This document shows, piece after piece, positions 24,801-36,204 of a stretch of DNA of 64,000 bases. The DNA comes from Siphonodentalium dalli (lineage: Eukaryota > Mollusca > Scaphopoda > Gadilida > Siphonodentaliidae). Position numbers and translations under genes: made by a program. Position 1 is the first letter of the stretch; each line of letters begins with the position of its first letter. The notes beneath the pieces are model-generated. The model saw nothing but the letters and a program-made list of their open reading frames with translations, searched no databases and was not told the DNA's origin. The stretch spans positions 57,874,609 through 57,938,608 of the forward strand of contig CP136066.1 in NCBI GenBank assembly GCA_032622095.1, given 5' to 3'.

Positions 24801-27800
24801 TACTGATTAGCTATTTTAATAGATTCTTACACCAACCTTTTCATGAGTGCAAAAAAATCAACAATTCACACCTTACTATTGAGGTCACAAGTGGAATCAG
24901 ACTTACTGGGCACCTTGCTCACATATGCACAATAGGAACATGGATATGGCAATCAATTTCAACCAGATATGTCTTATAGAGTGATAAAGCTAATTAAGCT
25001 AAATCCATAGTCAGAAAGATGCACCATAGCTGTTTTTATTATGTTTTTTGTTAGTTGCATATTAAAAATTCATGGGATCATTTAGATGGGAGAAAAGGGT
25101 TAATATTTCCCATTTAAAAAATCAATACATGAACCACTGTACAAGTGAGGGATGTATAGACTTGGATATAAAATTATTGATAATGATTGGATATAAAATA
25201 TTTGAATGCTGAATTTTTAGATAGCTAGAGGTATATGTACTAGTATGAGATTGGTCAGATTGAAAATAAGATTCATTACATTGGATAGCATACTGTATGG
25301 CCATGGATTGGAATGGGTAGGGTTAATTTTCTTCTAAGCTGAACATTGGAAAGATGTAATTTATGTAACAGCGGAAATATAATTTATGGTTAATTTTATC
25401 AAACCAATCGATCCCAAAATCTAAACAAGTGAAGAATGCATCAACATGGATGCAATTATATATAGTGATCATGTAAAGTATATCTAGTTACTAGTATCAC
25501 ATTGTGTCAACAGGATTGGTGGAGATGTTAATATTTTTAAGCAAATCAACCATATGACTCTCAATATGCAGGTTAGGGGTGTGTTATCATAAACTATGCC
25601 AAGAACTATAAATAAAATAAATGGAAATATTTGAGTTATGAAATCGGATAGAATAGGGTTAATCTTATCCAAACTAATGAACTGATAAACACAAAAAAGT
25701 CTATAAAAAGCATGTCATTGGATTTAGCAAAACCCACACAACAAGCCAGTCCCTAATGTCATGAAGACTATATAGACAGCAGACCTCTGGCCATCACTGT
25801 CATATTCATTTTATTTATGCAGTAGAGTGAGGCTTGAGATCAGATTATAGGAATGTGAGACTTAAATAAACAAACACTGCACACAGCCCAGATGCTGTGA
25901 CAAGCTTCTCCAGAGATGAGCTCAATTATTCACTTAGTGTTATTTGTCTGTCTCCAACTAGCATTGGCTAAGGAGAACCCCTAAACACTCTGTGAGCCAT
26001 GGTATTTATCTAATGTGAAGCTAAAGAGAAACTCATTTCCAATAAGACACTGGCTGTGTAATAAGATCTCCTCTGCTAAGCTGACAGCCTGCAGGCATTA
26101 ATTAGATTATAAGCTACTTGAATTTTAAATGGCCATAACTCTGTTAAAATATACCAGATCAAACTCAAATTTGAACCTGATCTGTATTTTGGGGTGAGGA
26201 CCATATGTACCAAATTTGGTGCTGATCAGAATAAAAATATTTAAGTTAACACAGCTTGGATTAAGTCTATTTAAAAACAAGAGCAGAAAGGGTTAACTAA
26301 ACGATACCAAAAACCATACAGATAAAGAACGTGCTAAGAAAAACCTAGGTAAGAAATATGAGGCATATCAGAAGAAAATTGTTTGACTTAGATGCATCAG
26401 ATAGCATTTGTGTGCAGGGTTAATTTTTTCCAAACCGATCAACCGATCGATACCAAAAACTATACAGGTGAGGGGTGTGTCATTATAAACCTACATATCA
26501 AATATGAAAACAATCGGACAAAAAGTACTTTGGTTACAGCATCGGATGGCTCATGCCTATGTGCGGATGCAAAGTGTTAATAATTTCTAAACCGATCAAC
26601 TGATCGATACCAAAAACTATACAGGTGAGGAGTGTGTTATCATAAACATGCACATAAAATTTTAACACGATCCGATAAAAAATATTCAAGTAATTGAATC
26701 GGAAAGCAAGTGTCTACGGACAGACGGACAGACGGACGGACGGACGAACGACGGATGGTTGATCCGGATGTCGGCATTATGTGTACCATACATGGTATGG
26801 GTACACATAAAAAACAAGAGCACCACCATGCATGGCTTAATACACCCGTTTGCAAAGTAAATAGTAGTCATCTTTCAATTAATATCAAAGAAAATTGGCT
26901 ATCAGGTACCAAACCCCAATTTGAATTTGACCTGTATTGTGAAGTAATAAACTAACATACAAAATATGAGTCCAATAAAATAATGCAATATCATCTTGAA
27001 AGCAAGAATATGCAAATTTCTAAGTCGAAAAGGCCTACAACTCCGGAACATCATCCAACAAAACTCAAATTTGAACTTGACCTGTAATTTGGTATGTCCG
27101 AGCCACATACCAAGTTTAGTTGTGATCAAATAATCCAAACTCAAGTTATCATCCAGAAACCAAAATGTTGACAGACAGACAGATGGACAAACTGATTACA
27201 TAATACGGACTCTTTTTTCAAACGGACGTTACAATACAATATATTACACCCAATTGTTATTTAGTTTTGAACTCCAGACAAGCCTTGATATAGTATGTCT
27301 GACATTTGCAGAATGAGGTCACAAGTGGGTGAAATTAGTGATGCTAACTTGCAAAGTGGGCTAGCATCATCAAATTCACCCTTTGGGTACCTCATTCTGC
27401 TTATAATAGTCCTCATCTATCTGTAGTCTCAAATTAACATTGATTTTTACTTACATGTACTTTTTCCCTTCTGTTCAGTTTCTATACTAGTATATCCTAA
27501 TTTGTAGAACATAAATTGCATAATATGGGTGAATATCACCAACTTCAACTGGGGAACTTCAGTCTGATCCTAGGTCTTCCATAGTAGTTGAAGCTTAAGC
27601 AGAATGAGGTTCCCAGAGGGTGAATTGGGTGGTGCCAGCCCACTGTGCAGGATAGCATCACTAAATTCACCCTCTGGGGACCTCATTCTGCAAATGTCAG
27701 ACACACTACATCCTGACTTGATTCCCGAAAAATATATGGAAAGAAATTCTAAAATGGCCCAAAATATATTGAGAGTGGCCCAAGTTTAGGCCCATCGATT

Positions 27801-30800
27801 TACAGGTCCATTGCGAACACTGTCTAATACAGACCTTAGATAGACGACGAGGTAATCCGATAGCCCCTGGTTATTGAATGTCTCCAGTAACTCATCTTCT
27901 GAGCATTTGTTTTCTACTTTGTTCAACACATCCAAGAACTGAAACATAATAGTATCATTTTACATCAAAGCATTATTAACCCTTTACCCAACAGAAGGGC
28001 CCTGTGCCAATGCATTCTCTTATATATGCGAGTCGACCTATGGTCGACTCGCATATATAAGAGAATGCATTGGCACGGGGCATAACTGTAACTATCACAA
28101 TGTGGTCAAGGAGCCGGTTCCAATGATATCCATATTTGTATGGTTCTATTGAGACAGACCGAAGATATTTTAGGCGGTTGAAGCTTTATTTGGCCGGTTT
28201 TGGCCGGTTTGTTGGGTAAAGGGTTAACCCTTTACTGATGGGAGCTGTGTTGGTGCAGCATTAAAGTTAGCTTTACAGCTGCAAATTATACATGACCTCC
28301 GATTCAAAAAAATTAACTGGTACAATGAACTGATCTCAAATATACTGAAATATATAAGAAATAAAACACATATTTTCAGTGCTATATTGACATGGGTGTT
28401 GTTCTTATGGCTCTCCTTGTGTTGACTATCTCTACACCAAATTTCATTGATATTCAATAAGTTAACCTATCTCTGAGACATCAGTTTAGTACAGATGAAA
28501 AATCAACATTTCCAGATGAACAAAGAGAAATAACTCTAGAAGGGAAAATGAGAGAAACATTGTTGGATACTGCTCTGATGGCCAACATCCTTAGCATTTT
28601 TTTTAGATCCGATAACTTATGGTTGAGTTATAAGCTTCAATGAGAGATGGATAGACGGAGGACTGGATGCATGTAATCCAGGACACCCACTTTTCATTTT
28701 GTTCATTGGAGTATGGTCAGTGTAGTTTGATACTTACTGTGTCATGAAAATCTTCTATTGTAAACTGTGGATAGCCCAGAGAAACTAAGTCATCTTTGCT
28801 TTTCTGTACAACATTTTTAAATCTGAAAATGATACATAATGAACAAGGTTTGTGCCACATTCTCATTTGGAAATATAATATATCTGCTTGGAAAATGTTT
28901 TGGAAAGCAAGATATTATGTCAATTAGTAATGATCTGTTTTAAAATTAAAGACATATTAGGTACTTCTTCGGGTGCTAAGAAACTAATAAGTACGTATTC
29001 AGGTGCTATGCCAACTGGAGGAATGTATCATTCTAGTAAATTCGCCAAAAATTTCAAACAAATCGACCTTACCACTTCATAGAAAACATCGTCTGAACTA
29101 CGCACAATTGTAAATATTTACTTCTCGATTCGGGACGCAACTATCTGCGATAAACTAACAAAAATGATTTTGCCATGGAGAGTCACTGTTTTTAATTAAT
29201 ATATATGAATGACGGTGCTTGTTGTCAATTTGGATATAATATTTATAAAATTTACTACTTTGAGGAAGATTATTCTCCATTTCTATTTGATCATCCTACC
29301 GGAGTGTTTCACATCACTTTAAGGTTCATTACAAAAGTTAAGAAATCATTAACAACTCTATGAACCTATTGTTAAATTGAAGTGAAACACTCTGCTGGGG
29401 TGTTATAATGCACATAACATGTTCTAAAACAGTCCCTTTTACTGTCCAACATTTATATGTGACCCGCCATATCAAATCCAGCCGTAAGTCGGGATTTTTT
29501 TACCCTGTGCCAATACAATCTCTTATATATGCGAGTCGACCATAGGTCGCATCGCATATATAAGAGAATGCATTGGCCTAACAATTTTTTATAATTTTTT
29601 TTAAATAAATGTTTCTTACAGTTTTTAGGACATAAAATAAAAAACATCCATTACCCTGCAGGGAGCCCCACACATATATAAAAGCATATAGAAGAGTGTC
29701 GTCTGCTCATGTTTGTCTGGGGCTCTGTATGGGTGAAATTATAAAATTGTTAAAGAATACAAAAAAAATTATTAAAATTGTAAAAAATTGTTAGGCCAAT
29801 GCATTCTCTTATATATGCGAGGCGACCTATGGTCAACTCGCATATATAAGAGAATGCATTGGCACAGGGTAAAAAAATCCCGACTTACGACTGGATTTGA
29901 TATGGCGGGGTCACATATATGAGAAAAAATATAACTAAAATTTATATTAATTGATAGAAATTTTTTGCCGGACAGGTGTCCTGGATTCATATATATTATT
30001 TTATACTCCGGAATCTATATAAAACATTCTAGGAAGAATTACAATATCTTTGAAACTTCGCTGTGATTTCACTTAAAGTGGGACTGTACCCTAAATCCGG
30101 CCATTTATGGGACCATCTTCTTTAATACTCAACAGAATATATGCAACAAATGAATGAGTTTGAGCCATGGATGAGTTCAAAATACATTCATGTGCTCTAT
30201 GAATGACGCAAACAACATGGTAATTATAATGAAAATGAATTTATGACTGGATTTAGTGTGCAGTACCCCTTCAAGAAGAGACAAAAGAATTATTGTTGAA
30301 AGCTTGTGTCTATTAACCCTTTACCCAACAAACCGGCCAAAACCGGCCAAGTAAAGCTTCAACAGCCTAAAATATCTTCGGTCTGTCTCAATAGAACCAT
30401 ACAAATATGGATATCATTGGAACCGGCTCCTTGACCACATTGTGATAGTTACAGTTATGCCCTGTGCCAATGCATTCTCTTATATATGCGAGTCGACCAT
30501 AGGTCGTCTCGCATATATAAGAGAATGCATTGGCCTAAAAAAAATCTTTTTTTACCATTTTTTCTTACATTCTTTAACAATTTTATAATTTTTAATGTGT
30601 TAAGCCAATGCATTCTCTTATATATGCGAGGCGACCTATGGTCGACTCGCATATATAAGAGAATGCATTGGCACAGGGCCGTTCTGTTGGGTAAAGGGTT
30701 AAAGTATAGAATGTCTCAAGGTGAATCTCTCATATAACTCTTCATAAATTAGCCATGGAACTGTGTTAGACTGATAACATAAAGAGATAACAAAACAAGA

Positions 30801-33800
30801 GCATTGTTAGGGTGTGGTAAATATGCATGTGGTCCAACAAAGGGCCATAAATCTGGTGAAAATTAAAGGGCAGAAATAAAATGTGAACTTGACCTGTATT
30901 TTGGGCTAGTAAACTCACATACCAAATTTCTTTTTATTCAGTTCAGACTTACTAAAGTTATCATCCGGAAATGAAAATTGAGTACAAATTCCAAGAGAAA
31001 GGGATGTAACTCTGTAGTTTTAAAACAATTCTTGGTCCAACTAGAGATGGGCCTGTCCCAGATGGGACTGAGGTTTACCCCCCGTATTCAACATGTTATT
31101 TGAATGTAGTAGCCATTGCTGTATATTGGGCACTGAAATTATGTGAACAGGTAACCCTAAATCCCCTAAGCCCTAACACTAATCTTGAACCTCTTAACCC
31201 TTAATCCTAATCCTAAAACCTATTGACTGAAAATTGTAGGAATAAAAGATCGGACAAAATTATGCATTTTGAGAAGATTTTCTAAGTTGAAAAATGGGGC
31301 TAACTCCACAAAAATAATTCGGACAGACATCATAATCGCAGGTGCACAGGTTCCCATGGTACTAATTATCTGTGCCAAGTTTCAAAATAATTGACCAGAA
31401 AATGTAGGAAAAAAAGATCGGACAAAATTTTGCATTTTGAGAAGATTTTGTAAGTTGAAAAAGGGGGCTAACTCCACCCAAAAATATCGGACAGACCTCA
31501 TAATCGCAGGTGCACAAGTTCCCAAGGTATTAAATATCTGTGCCAAGTTTCAAAAATATTGACCAGAAAATGTAGGAAAAAAAGATCGGACAAAATTTAG
31601 CATTTTGAGAAGATTTTGTAAGTTGAAAAAGGGGGCTAACTCCACCCAAAAATATCGGACAGACCTCATAATCGCAGGTGCACAAGTTCCCAAGGTATTA
31701 AATATCTGTGCCAAGTTTCAAAAATATTGACCAGAAAATGTAGGAATAAAAGCTCGGACAACATTTTGTCCACGGACAGATGGACAGCTCGACAGACGGA
31801 CGAACAAGCTGATTCCAGTATACCCCACCACAACTCGTTGCGGGGGGTATAAAAAGACGGGCGTATAAAAACCTTTCAAAATCAGCACTGTCTGCTAGGA
31901 GGCCCTCGAGATATGCATATCCAAATGCTCTGTAGAAACAATTCCCATCCCCACGTGTTTTCCTGATGGACTTCCATGACTTTTTCAAATCCTGTAGATG
32001 ATAAAATATAACTAATTATACACAAGTGTCTTAGAAAAGTATCAATCATGGGTATTTACTCTTAGAACCTTTTCAGTTCAACTACCTGAAGTTCTTTAAT
32101 GTAGCCTGGGTCTCTAACAACATAAGCACGTCCAACTTACTGTTCTGTTTAGTGTTTACAACCTGATGATATGAATATCATAAGCGTTATCATTCTCCAA
32201 TCCACTTTGCCATAATAACTTTGTTATGTATGAGCAAATCAATATGTTATTATTAAATATTCAAGGACTTTGATGATAGATTGGTTGTTTTCAGAATAGA
32301 TTACAAATTAGAGGTTTTGTGATACCTGATGATAGCCTGATAATAGACAAATCATAAGCGTTATCATTCTGAGTGTTAAGCACTTGTTCTCCAATCCCCA
32401 TTGCCCTAATAACTTGTTATGTATGAGCAAGTAAATATGTTTAAACTAATATAATATTCAATGACTTTGATGATAGATTGGTTGTTTTCAGAATAGATTA
32501 CAAACATGGTGCATAACCCCATGTGGCATACCACATAGTGTGGGCATACCTAGACCTATGGCTTAGATACTCAGTCAGACGTATCAATATAACTCTAGAA
32601 CGTAAAACCTGAACAAAACAATTGAACACTCGTCTGAATGTTCTCATAGTGGTGAACATTCATTCCAAATTTCAGTGAGATCTGACAACCTGTGGTTGAG
32701 ATATCTGCTCGGACACTTGTAATCCAGTATAGTAGTAAGTTACTAGTAACCACCATTTCCTTCGGTAATGGGGGTATAAAAGAGGTTTAGAGATACCTGA
32801 AGCTTTCGTATGTAGCCTGGGTCACCAGCAGCATAGTCACTTAGAATTTCCTCAAAAGAGACCTGCTTTCCAACCAACGCTTGTGTAGTAATAACCTAAA
32901 AAGGTAAAAGTAATTGGGCTACAATATTTAAATCATAATCATGTTCAAATCAGAGATGCCTTGGAATAATTGAGAAGTTCACCACTGTTACAATCTGTCG
33001 ACATAACTGGTAAAAGGCAATTTCAGCCTGTCAGTTCATTACTTATAACTCTTAAAAAAAAACGTAGAGTAAATATAACCAGTCCTCGAAATTGGCCACA
33101 GCAATAAGCAATGCCATGGGAAATGCCATGGCAACATGCCTCATAATTAAATTTGCGGCCGTGGGATATTTTTCCGAATTTCGAGGGCTGAATAACTATG
33201 TGCAGTTATTTTGTTGATGGGAAAACTCAAAATATTTATTTTCAGTTATCTATATTATAGACAATCAAACAATAATCATCTATAATCAGCTTATATTGGT
33301 TATAATTTTAATTATGTTGCCTCACTGTATTTAGCTTAAAGGGGTACTGTACCCAAGATGTTGTTGTTGGTTTCTATAATCCCCGAGTCGGAGAATAAGG
33401 TAACAACTTTTCCATTTTTTGAAAGTATGTTGAGTACGAAGTATTGTTACGGATGGCAAATTTACCGGAATGCAAAAATACAAATTGTCGTTGTCGAGTA
33501 ATTTTTGTACAGTTTTCAACCAAATGAATCAAATAAACATTATAGTATATGCTTAGTAGTCCCATATACTCATTTAAGTTAGTGTATGGCCACTAGTCAA
33601 TGAGTGGCTTGGGTTTTCTCCCCGTATAAGCATAATGTTTCAAACGATCGTGTGTGCAATTGTTTTATTAATCCAGTATCCCTCAATTATAATTTGATTA
33701 CGTTTTGTACACGGAAATTCCAATTTTAAGAGACGCCATTTTATGGCTGGAGCCATAAAATCAATTTATATTAAATTATTAACTTTTAAATTATTAAATT

Positions 33801-35595
33801 TTAAGATAGCCTATTAACCTGAGCGTTTACAGAATACATCTTCGACTCAAATTACTTATATTTCTATATAGTATCGATACTAGATCGTTGTTATCACCGG
33901 GAATTTATTGAAAATGGCGTACAGTACCCCTTTAAAAAATTAGGAATTTTCAATCTCAAATTCCTATTGTTCATCATTTCTTCTTCAATTACTAATTTTG
34001 ACCAATCTCCAACATTGAATCTATCCATTGACTTTAGATTGACTTATAAAATTCAGTACAGTAAGAAAGGGGGGTACATGTACATGTATGTAAAGATAAT
34101 CAAAAGAACTAGCAAAAATACCAGCTGGCAATACAAATATAAAGTGTCATAAACTTTCAGTCAGTGATAAATTTACTGGAAAAATATCATATTTTGGAAC
34201 AAACCTCCTTTTCGATCTCTCGTTGCAGAGCCAGTGTTTCTTCATCATAGTTTCTATCTAGACAACAAACAATAAAATGCAAGTAATTAATCATAATTTA
34301 TTTAAAGCATTAAGATGACACTGTACGCAGGGTTCACACTGTCGCTTGGCTAATTTGCCCATGGATTGCAAAAATAATTTCATTTGTTCAAGCCTTGAAA
34401 TAGTGTGTCTGTCATTTGCAGAATGAGGTCCCCAGAGGGTGAATTTAGTGATGCTACCCCGCATAGTGGGCTAGCATCACCAAATTCACCCTCTGGGAAC
34501 CTCATTCTGCTGAGGTGTAAGCAGAATTAGGTCCCCAGAGGTTGAATTTGGTAATGCTAGCCTGCTATGCGGGGTAGCATCACTAAATTCACCCTCTGGG
34601 GACCTCATTCTGCAAATGACAGACACACTATTTCAAGGCTTGAAGATGGCACTGTATGCAGGGTTCACACTGACGCTTGGCTAATTTGACAATTGCAAAA
34701 TAATTTCATTGTTCAAATATGATATAAATTTGGCAAGTTAGTTCTTGATTCCACAATAATGTAGTTCTAAACTATTTACTAGTATCTAGAAATAAAAACC
34801 ATCCATGTCGGGGGGGAAAATCCCAAGCCACAACTTCATAGTAGTGGATTTGCAGTCCTTCGATTTTGAGGTGCATAACAGCACTTGCACGCCTGGAATT
34901 GAAAAGTAGCGCACAAGAAGATGCGCGCCTCACATTCTTGGTTTAGTGTATGTGATAGTATGCTGTGTCTCAGACAAATAATTCATTGTAATCAAAACAA
35001 TCAAAGTGAAAGAGACAATGTTTAATGTATTTTGTCGGTCAATGTTGTGTTTGGTATTTCTATTAATGGCTAGCTCCGTGTGATGACATCGTAAAATAAT
35101 TTATCCAAGAAGATGTGGACTCAAGAGTGCATATTTAAATATGTTTCTTAAATGGAATGTTGGCTCTCTTATCGGTACAGATAAGTAGTGAATATGACTG
35201 AATGACCCAAAACGCGATGCGCGAATTTCAATGCCTACATATAATGTTACTGATACTTACAGTCGCCCATTTGGTTTATATAAATAAAAATAGAAATCTT
35301 TATTTTCTTCCAATTATGTTTCAGTTATTAAAATTAGTTCAAACTAATGTCCTTTTTTTGCATAAAATATATGAACACAGGGTTATTTCCCGTAGGTGCA
35401 CTAAAGAAAAAACAGTGTACCTAGATACAAAATCTACTTCTATTGCAGAATGTGCACTTTAGTGGCATCGATTACGATGTAAATACAAGTAAACGCTCTT
35501 TATTCATGGGCTGGTATTTTGTTAACAATGTCAGCAATAATTAAAGATGGATTCAGGCGTACTCCAGTATAAACTGTAATATTACCCATATCCAT
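21639..35595 (-). CDS. OTUB1: Otubain, OTU-family deubiquitinase (OTUB1-like), 8-exon gene
   Basis: Eight exons read 35595 down to 21639 join in frame into about 251 residues; vertebrate OTUB1 is slightly longer (about 270). The OTU catalytic elements are present: TRGDGNCFYRAFGYAYLE (Asp about 69, Cys about 72) and the C-terminal GHYDIIYK (His about 245). Other family landmarks are DDLVSLGYPQFTIEDFHDT, LSDYLVVYLR, SGYLQKESDFYSNFIEG and EVEPMGKESDHIHITAL. OTUB1-type enzymes cleave Lys48-linked ubiquitin chains and inhibit E2 enzymes such as UBC13 in cytosol and nucleus. EVEPM-KESDHIHI and the charged N-terminal helix favour OTUB1 over OTUB2. All seven junction phases agree. The first exon is uncertain. 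Introns contain many MITEs and SINE-like repeats. Confidence 0.92.
21885..22695. mobile_element. Family F MITE with nested family-A MITE
   Basis: Left hairpin 21893-21981, insertion 21983-22382, interior, right hairpin to GCAAATGACAGGCACACTA. In the last otubain intron. Confidence 0.68.
21983..22382. mobile_element. piggyBac-like MITE, family A, copy 5 (nested)
   Basis: TTAA flanks and two hairpins. Inserted in a family-F element between CTCATTCTG and GCCTCATC. Confidence 0.85.
22795..23212. mobile_element. Family F MITE
   Basis: Two hairpins around the standard interior (GGGCACCTCGATTATGCAGT). Confidence 0.62.
23252..23396. repeat. Fold-back hairpin
   Basis: ATATACGCATAGTG and CACTATGCGTATAT close a stem with TGGCGATTTACACCA near the tip, total about 145 bp. 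Followed by a direct duplication. Confidence 0.75.
23400..23569 (+). repeat. Two direct copies of about 85 bp
   Basis: Each has ATGCGATGGATAAACACTT and TTTAATCCACTCTGCGAAG. In the otubain intron between exons 7 and 8. Confidence 0.8.
24175..24265 (-). CDS. OTUB1: Otubain exon 7
   Basis: Minus strand: acceptor GCAATTTCAG, donor GTAGAT. Encodes LLVSGYLQKESDFYSNFIEG and NRTMKEFCNQ; phase 2 in, phase 0 out. Confidence 0.9.
24438..24569. mobile_element. Fold-back MITE family E, left arm deleted
   Basis: TACAGTAATGCTC followed directly by the central GAGAGCTTTCCGATGAATGG and a right arm ending TAGAGCATAACTTGTAC. Confidence 0.65.
24570..26100. other. AT-rich otubain intron, nothing recognised
   Basis: Between a family-E remnant and family-J repeats. 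No ORF, palindrome or RNA gene stands out. Confidence 0.5.
27296..27715. mobile_element. Family F MITE
   Basis: Ends GTCTGACATTTGCAGAATGA and its complement near 27712; both hairpins present. Lies about 120 bp downstream of otubain exon 6 (minus strand). Confidence 0.62.
27835..27938 (-). CDS. OTUB1: Otubain exon 6
   Basis: Minus strand: acceptor TATGTTTCAG, donor GTCTGT. Encodes FLDVLNKVENKCSEDELLET then FNNQGLSDYLVVYL and AG of the next Arg. Confidence 0.9.
27976..28227. mobile_element. piggyBac-like MITE, family A, copy 6 (single hairpin, inverted)
   Basis: Opposite orientation, only one hairpin, which is a perfect palindrome: it combines a half of each normal hairpin, as expected from a deletion between the two. 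Its right TTAA is shared with a family-B remnant. Confidence 0.82.
28224..28275. mobile_element. Solo end of a family-B MITE
   Basis: TTAACCCTTTACTGATGGGA and GTGTTGGTGCAGCATTAAAG match the family-B left end; the rest is missing. Confidence 0.5.
28738..28822 (-). CDS. OTUB1: Otubain exon 5
   Basis: Minus strand: acceptor ATTTTCAG, donor GTAAGT. Encodes FKNVVQKSKDDLVSLGYPQF and TIEDFHDT. Phase 2 in, phase 0 out. Confidence 0.9.
28965..29395 (-). repeat. Dispersed repeat H, minus orientation
   Basis: Shares with 54165-54500 (opposite orientation) TGATGTGAAACACTCCGG, TGTAAATATTTACNNNTCG and the cysteine-poor interior. Terminal half is itself partly inverted (ACTTTAAGGTTCATTAC). No ORF. Confidence 0.55.
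29455..29919. mobile_element. MITE with ATATGTGACCCGCCATAT ends
   Basis: Long inverted ends GTGACCCGCCATATCAAATC with complement at the right, followed inward by the shared 67-nt hairpin at both sides. Lies in an otubain intron. It differs from family A only outside the hairpins. Confidence 0.72.
30072..30274. mobile_element. Short MITE related to the TTAAAGGGGTACTGTAC family
   Basis: TTAAAGTGGGACTGTACCCT and TTTAGTGTGCAGTACCCCTT-CAA as diverged inverted ends. Confidence 0.5.
30313..30702. mobile_element. piggyBac-like MITE, family A, copy 7
   Basis: TTAA flanks, CCCTTTACCCAACA ends, two hairpins. Lies in the otubain intron between exons 4 and 5. Confidence 0.85.
31240..31872. repeat. 168-bp tandem units plus SINE-like tail
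   Basis: Units containing AAAGATCGGACAAAATTT start at about 31247, 31414 and 31582, with a partial fourth at about 31751. Then comes the tail ACGGACAGATGGACAGCTCG, GGGGGGTATAAAAAGACGGG and CGTATAAAAA, which abuts otubain exon 4. Family J, a diverged repeat common in this window. Confidence 0.7.
31873..31991 (-). CDS. OTUB1: Otubain exon 4 with catalytic Asp and Cys
   Basis: Minus strand: acceptor ATCATCTACAG. Encodes DLKKSWKSIRKTRGDGNC followed by FYRAFGYAYLEGLLADSADF. The donor is GTTTTT, weak, because a repeat lies directly against the exon (see findings). Phase 0 in, phase 2 out. Confidence 0.9.
32085..32500 (-). repeat. Otubain intron duplication with pseudo-exon
   Basis: About 160 bp around GATTGGTTGTTTTCAGAATAG recurs at 32162-32320 and 32330-32505. 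Next to it, on the minus strand (32145-32088), a piece reads VVRDPGYIKELQ, close to GDPGYIRKLQ at the end of otubain exon 3. A TAA follows its likely acceptor in the needed frame, so it looks like a decayed duplicate exon. Confidence 0.6.
32797..32895 (-). CDS. OTUB1: Otubain exon 3
   Basis: Minus strand: acceptor CTTTTTAG, donor GTATCT. Encodes 33 residues, VITTQALVGKQVSFEEILSD ending GDPGYIRKLQ. Phase 0 on both sides. Confidence 0.88.
33336..33934. mobile_element. MITE with TTAAAGGGGTACTGTAC ends
   Basis: Inverted ends TTAAAGGGGTACTGTAC and GTACAGTACCCCTTTAA surround about 560 bp of AT-rich sequence without a credible ORF. Lies in the otubain intron between exons 2 and 3. A related shorter one is at 30072-30274. 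Confidence 0.65.
34205..34257 (-). CDS. OTUB1: Otubain exon 2
   Basis: Minus strand: acceptor TTGTCTAG just above 34257, donor GTTTGT below 34205. Encodes RNYDEETLALQREIEKE, the N-terminal helix equivalent to the YDEAIMAQQDRI region that in OTUB1 contacts E2-ubiquitin. Confidence 0.82.
34388..34646. mobile_element. Family F MITE, compact palindromic copy
   Basis: TCAAGCCTTGAAATAGTGTG and complement frame two hairpins with almost no interior. Flanked by a direct duplication of CGCAGGGTTCACACTG-type sequence (34332 and 34660). Confidence 0.62.
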
Positions 35596-36204
35596 GAAAT
35601 TCACACATTGTGGTAAATAAGGTTCCACCTCCGGTGAAAAGTGCAACCCGCTATAATTCCCATGAAATATAACTCCAAAACTAAAATATGAAAACCAACC
35701 AACCGGAAAATGAGACATATAAGATAAATTTTATTTAAAAGTCAGAGGTAAACAATTTTCCAGACTTTCTGCCAACATTTGGAGCATATCTCTGGAAAAC
35801 CGACGACAACATGGCCGAAGATCGGGATGATTCGTTGTAATTTAAGACATTTCGCCAAAAATATAAGACTGTTTTCCGGAATACACAACTATTCGCAGAA
35901 ATAAATGTAGGTTTATGTAGGTTTATTTTGTACATATTTCACGACTATACATGTATATGATACCCGGTATATAATTAAGCTTTATGGCTCTGGATGCATT
36001 TTGGGACAATTAGGCATAATAGCAAACTAAAATTTATATCATATTAGAACTTTATTTATTTTATTAGTCATATACATTTACTAATAATAAATGGAATGGA
36101 AATAAAAACACAAAAAACAAAAACATAAATAATCATAAATAAACCAATCAAATATGACATACATGTGTAGCAAATATGAATGAGAAATATGTGAACTATT
36201 TTAT
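34647..36204. other. Region 5' of otubain exon 2, mostly unique
   Basis: Holds the candidate otubain first exon (35586-35595). 35735-35850 contains GGCCATGTTG on the minus strand near a likely upstream region. No certain promoter. Confidence 0.35.
35586..35595 (-). CDS. OTUB1: Otubain exon 1 (candidate start)
   Basis: Exon 2 needs a preceding exon ending in phase 1. On the minus strand ATGGATATGG is followed by GTAATA, giving M-D-M and a G that completes GAT (Asp) with exon 2. The frame stays open upstream to another ATG at 35718, so a longer N-terminus (MSHFPVGWF...) is possible. Chosen on phase alone; an unseen alternative first exon is possible. Confidence 0.35.

Noticed and set aside
35813-35840. 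Plus-strand ATGGCCGAAGATCGG (MAEDRDDS) as a divergent first exon
   Set aside because: Stops after two more codons, and the only GT (GTTGTAAT) is a poor donor; no matching downstream exon.
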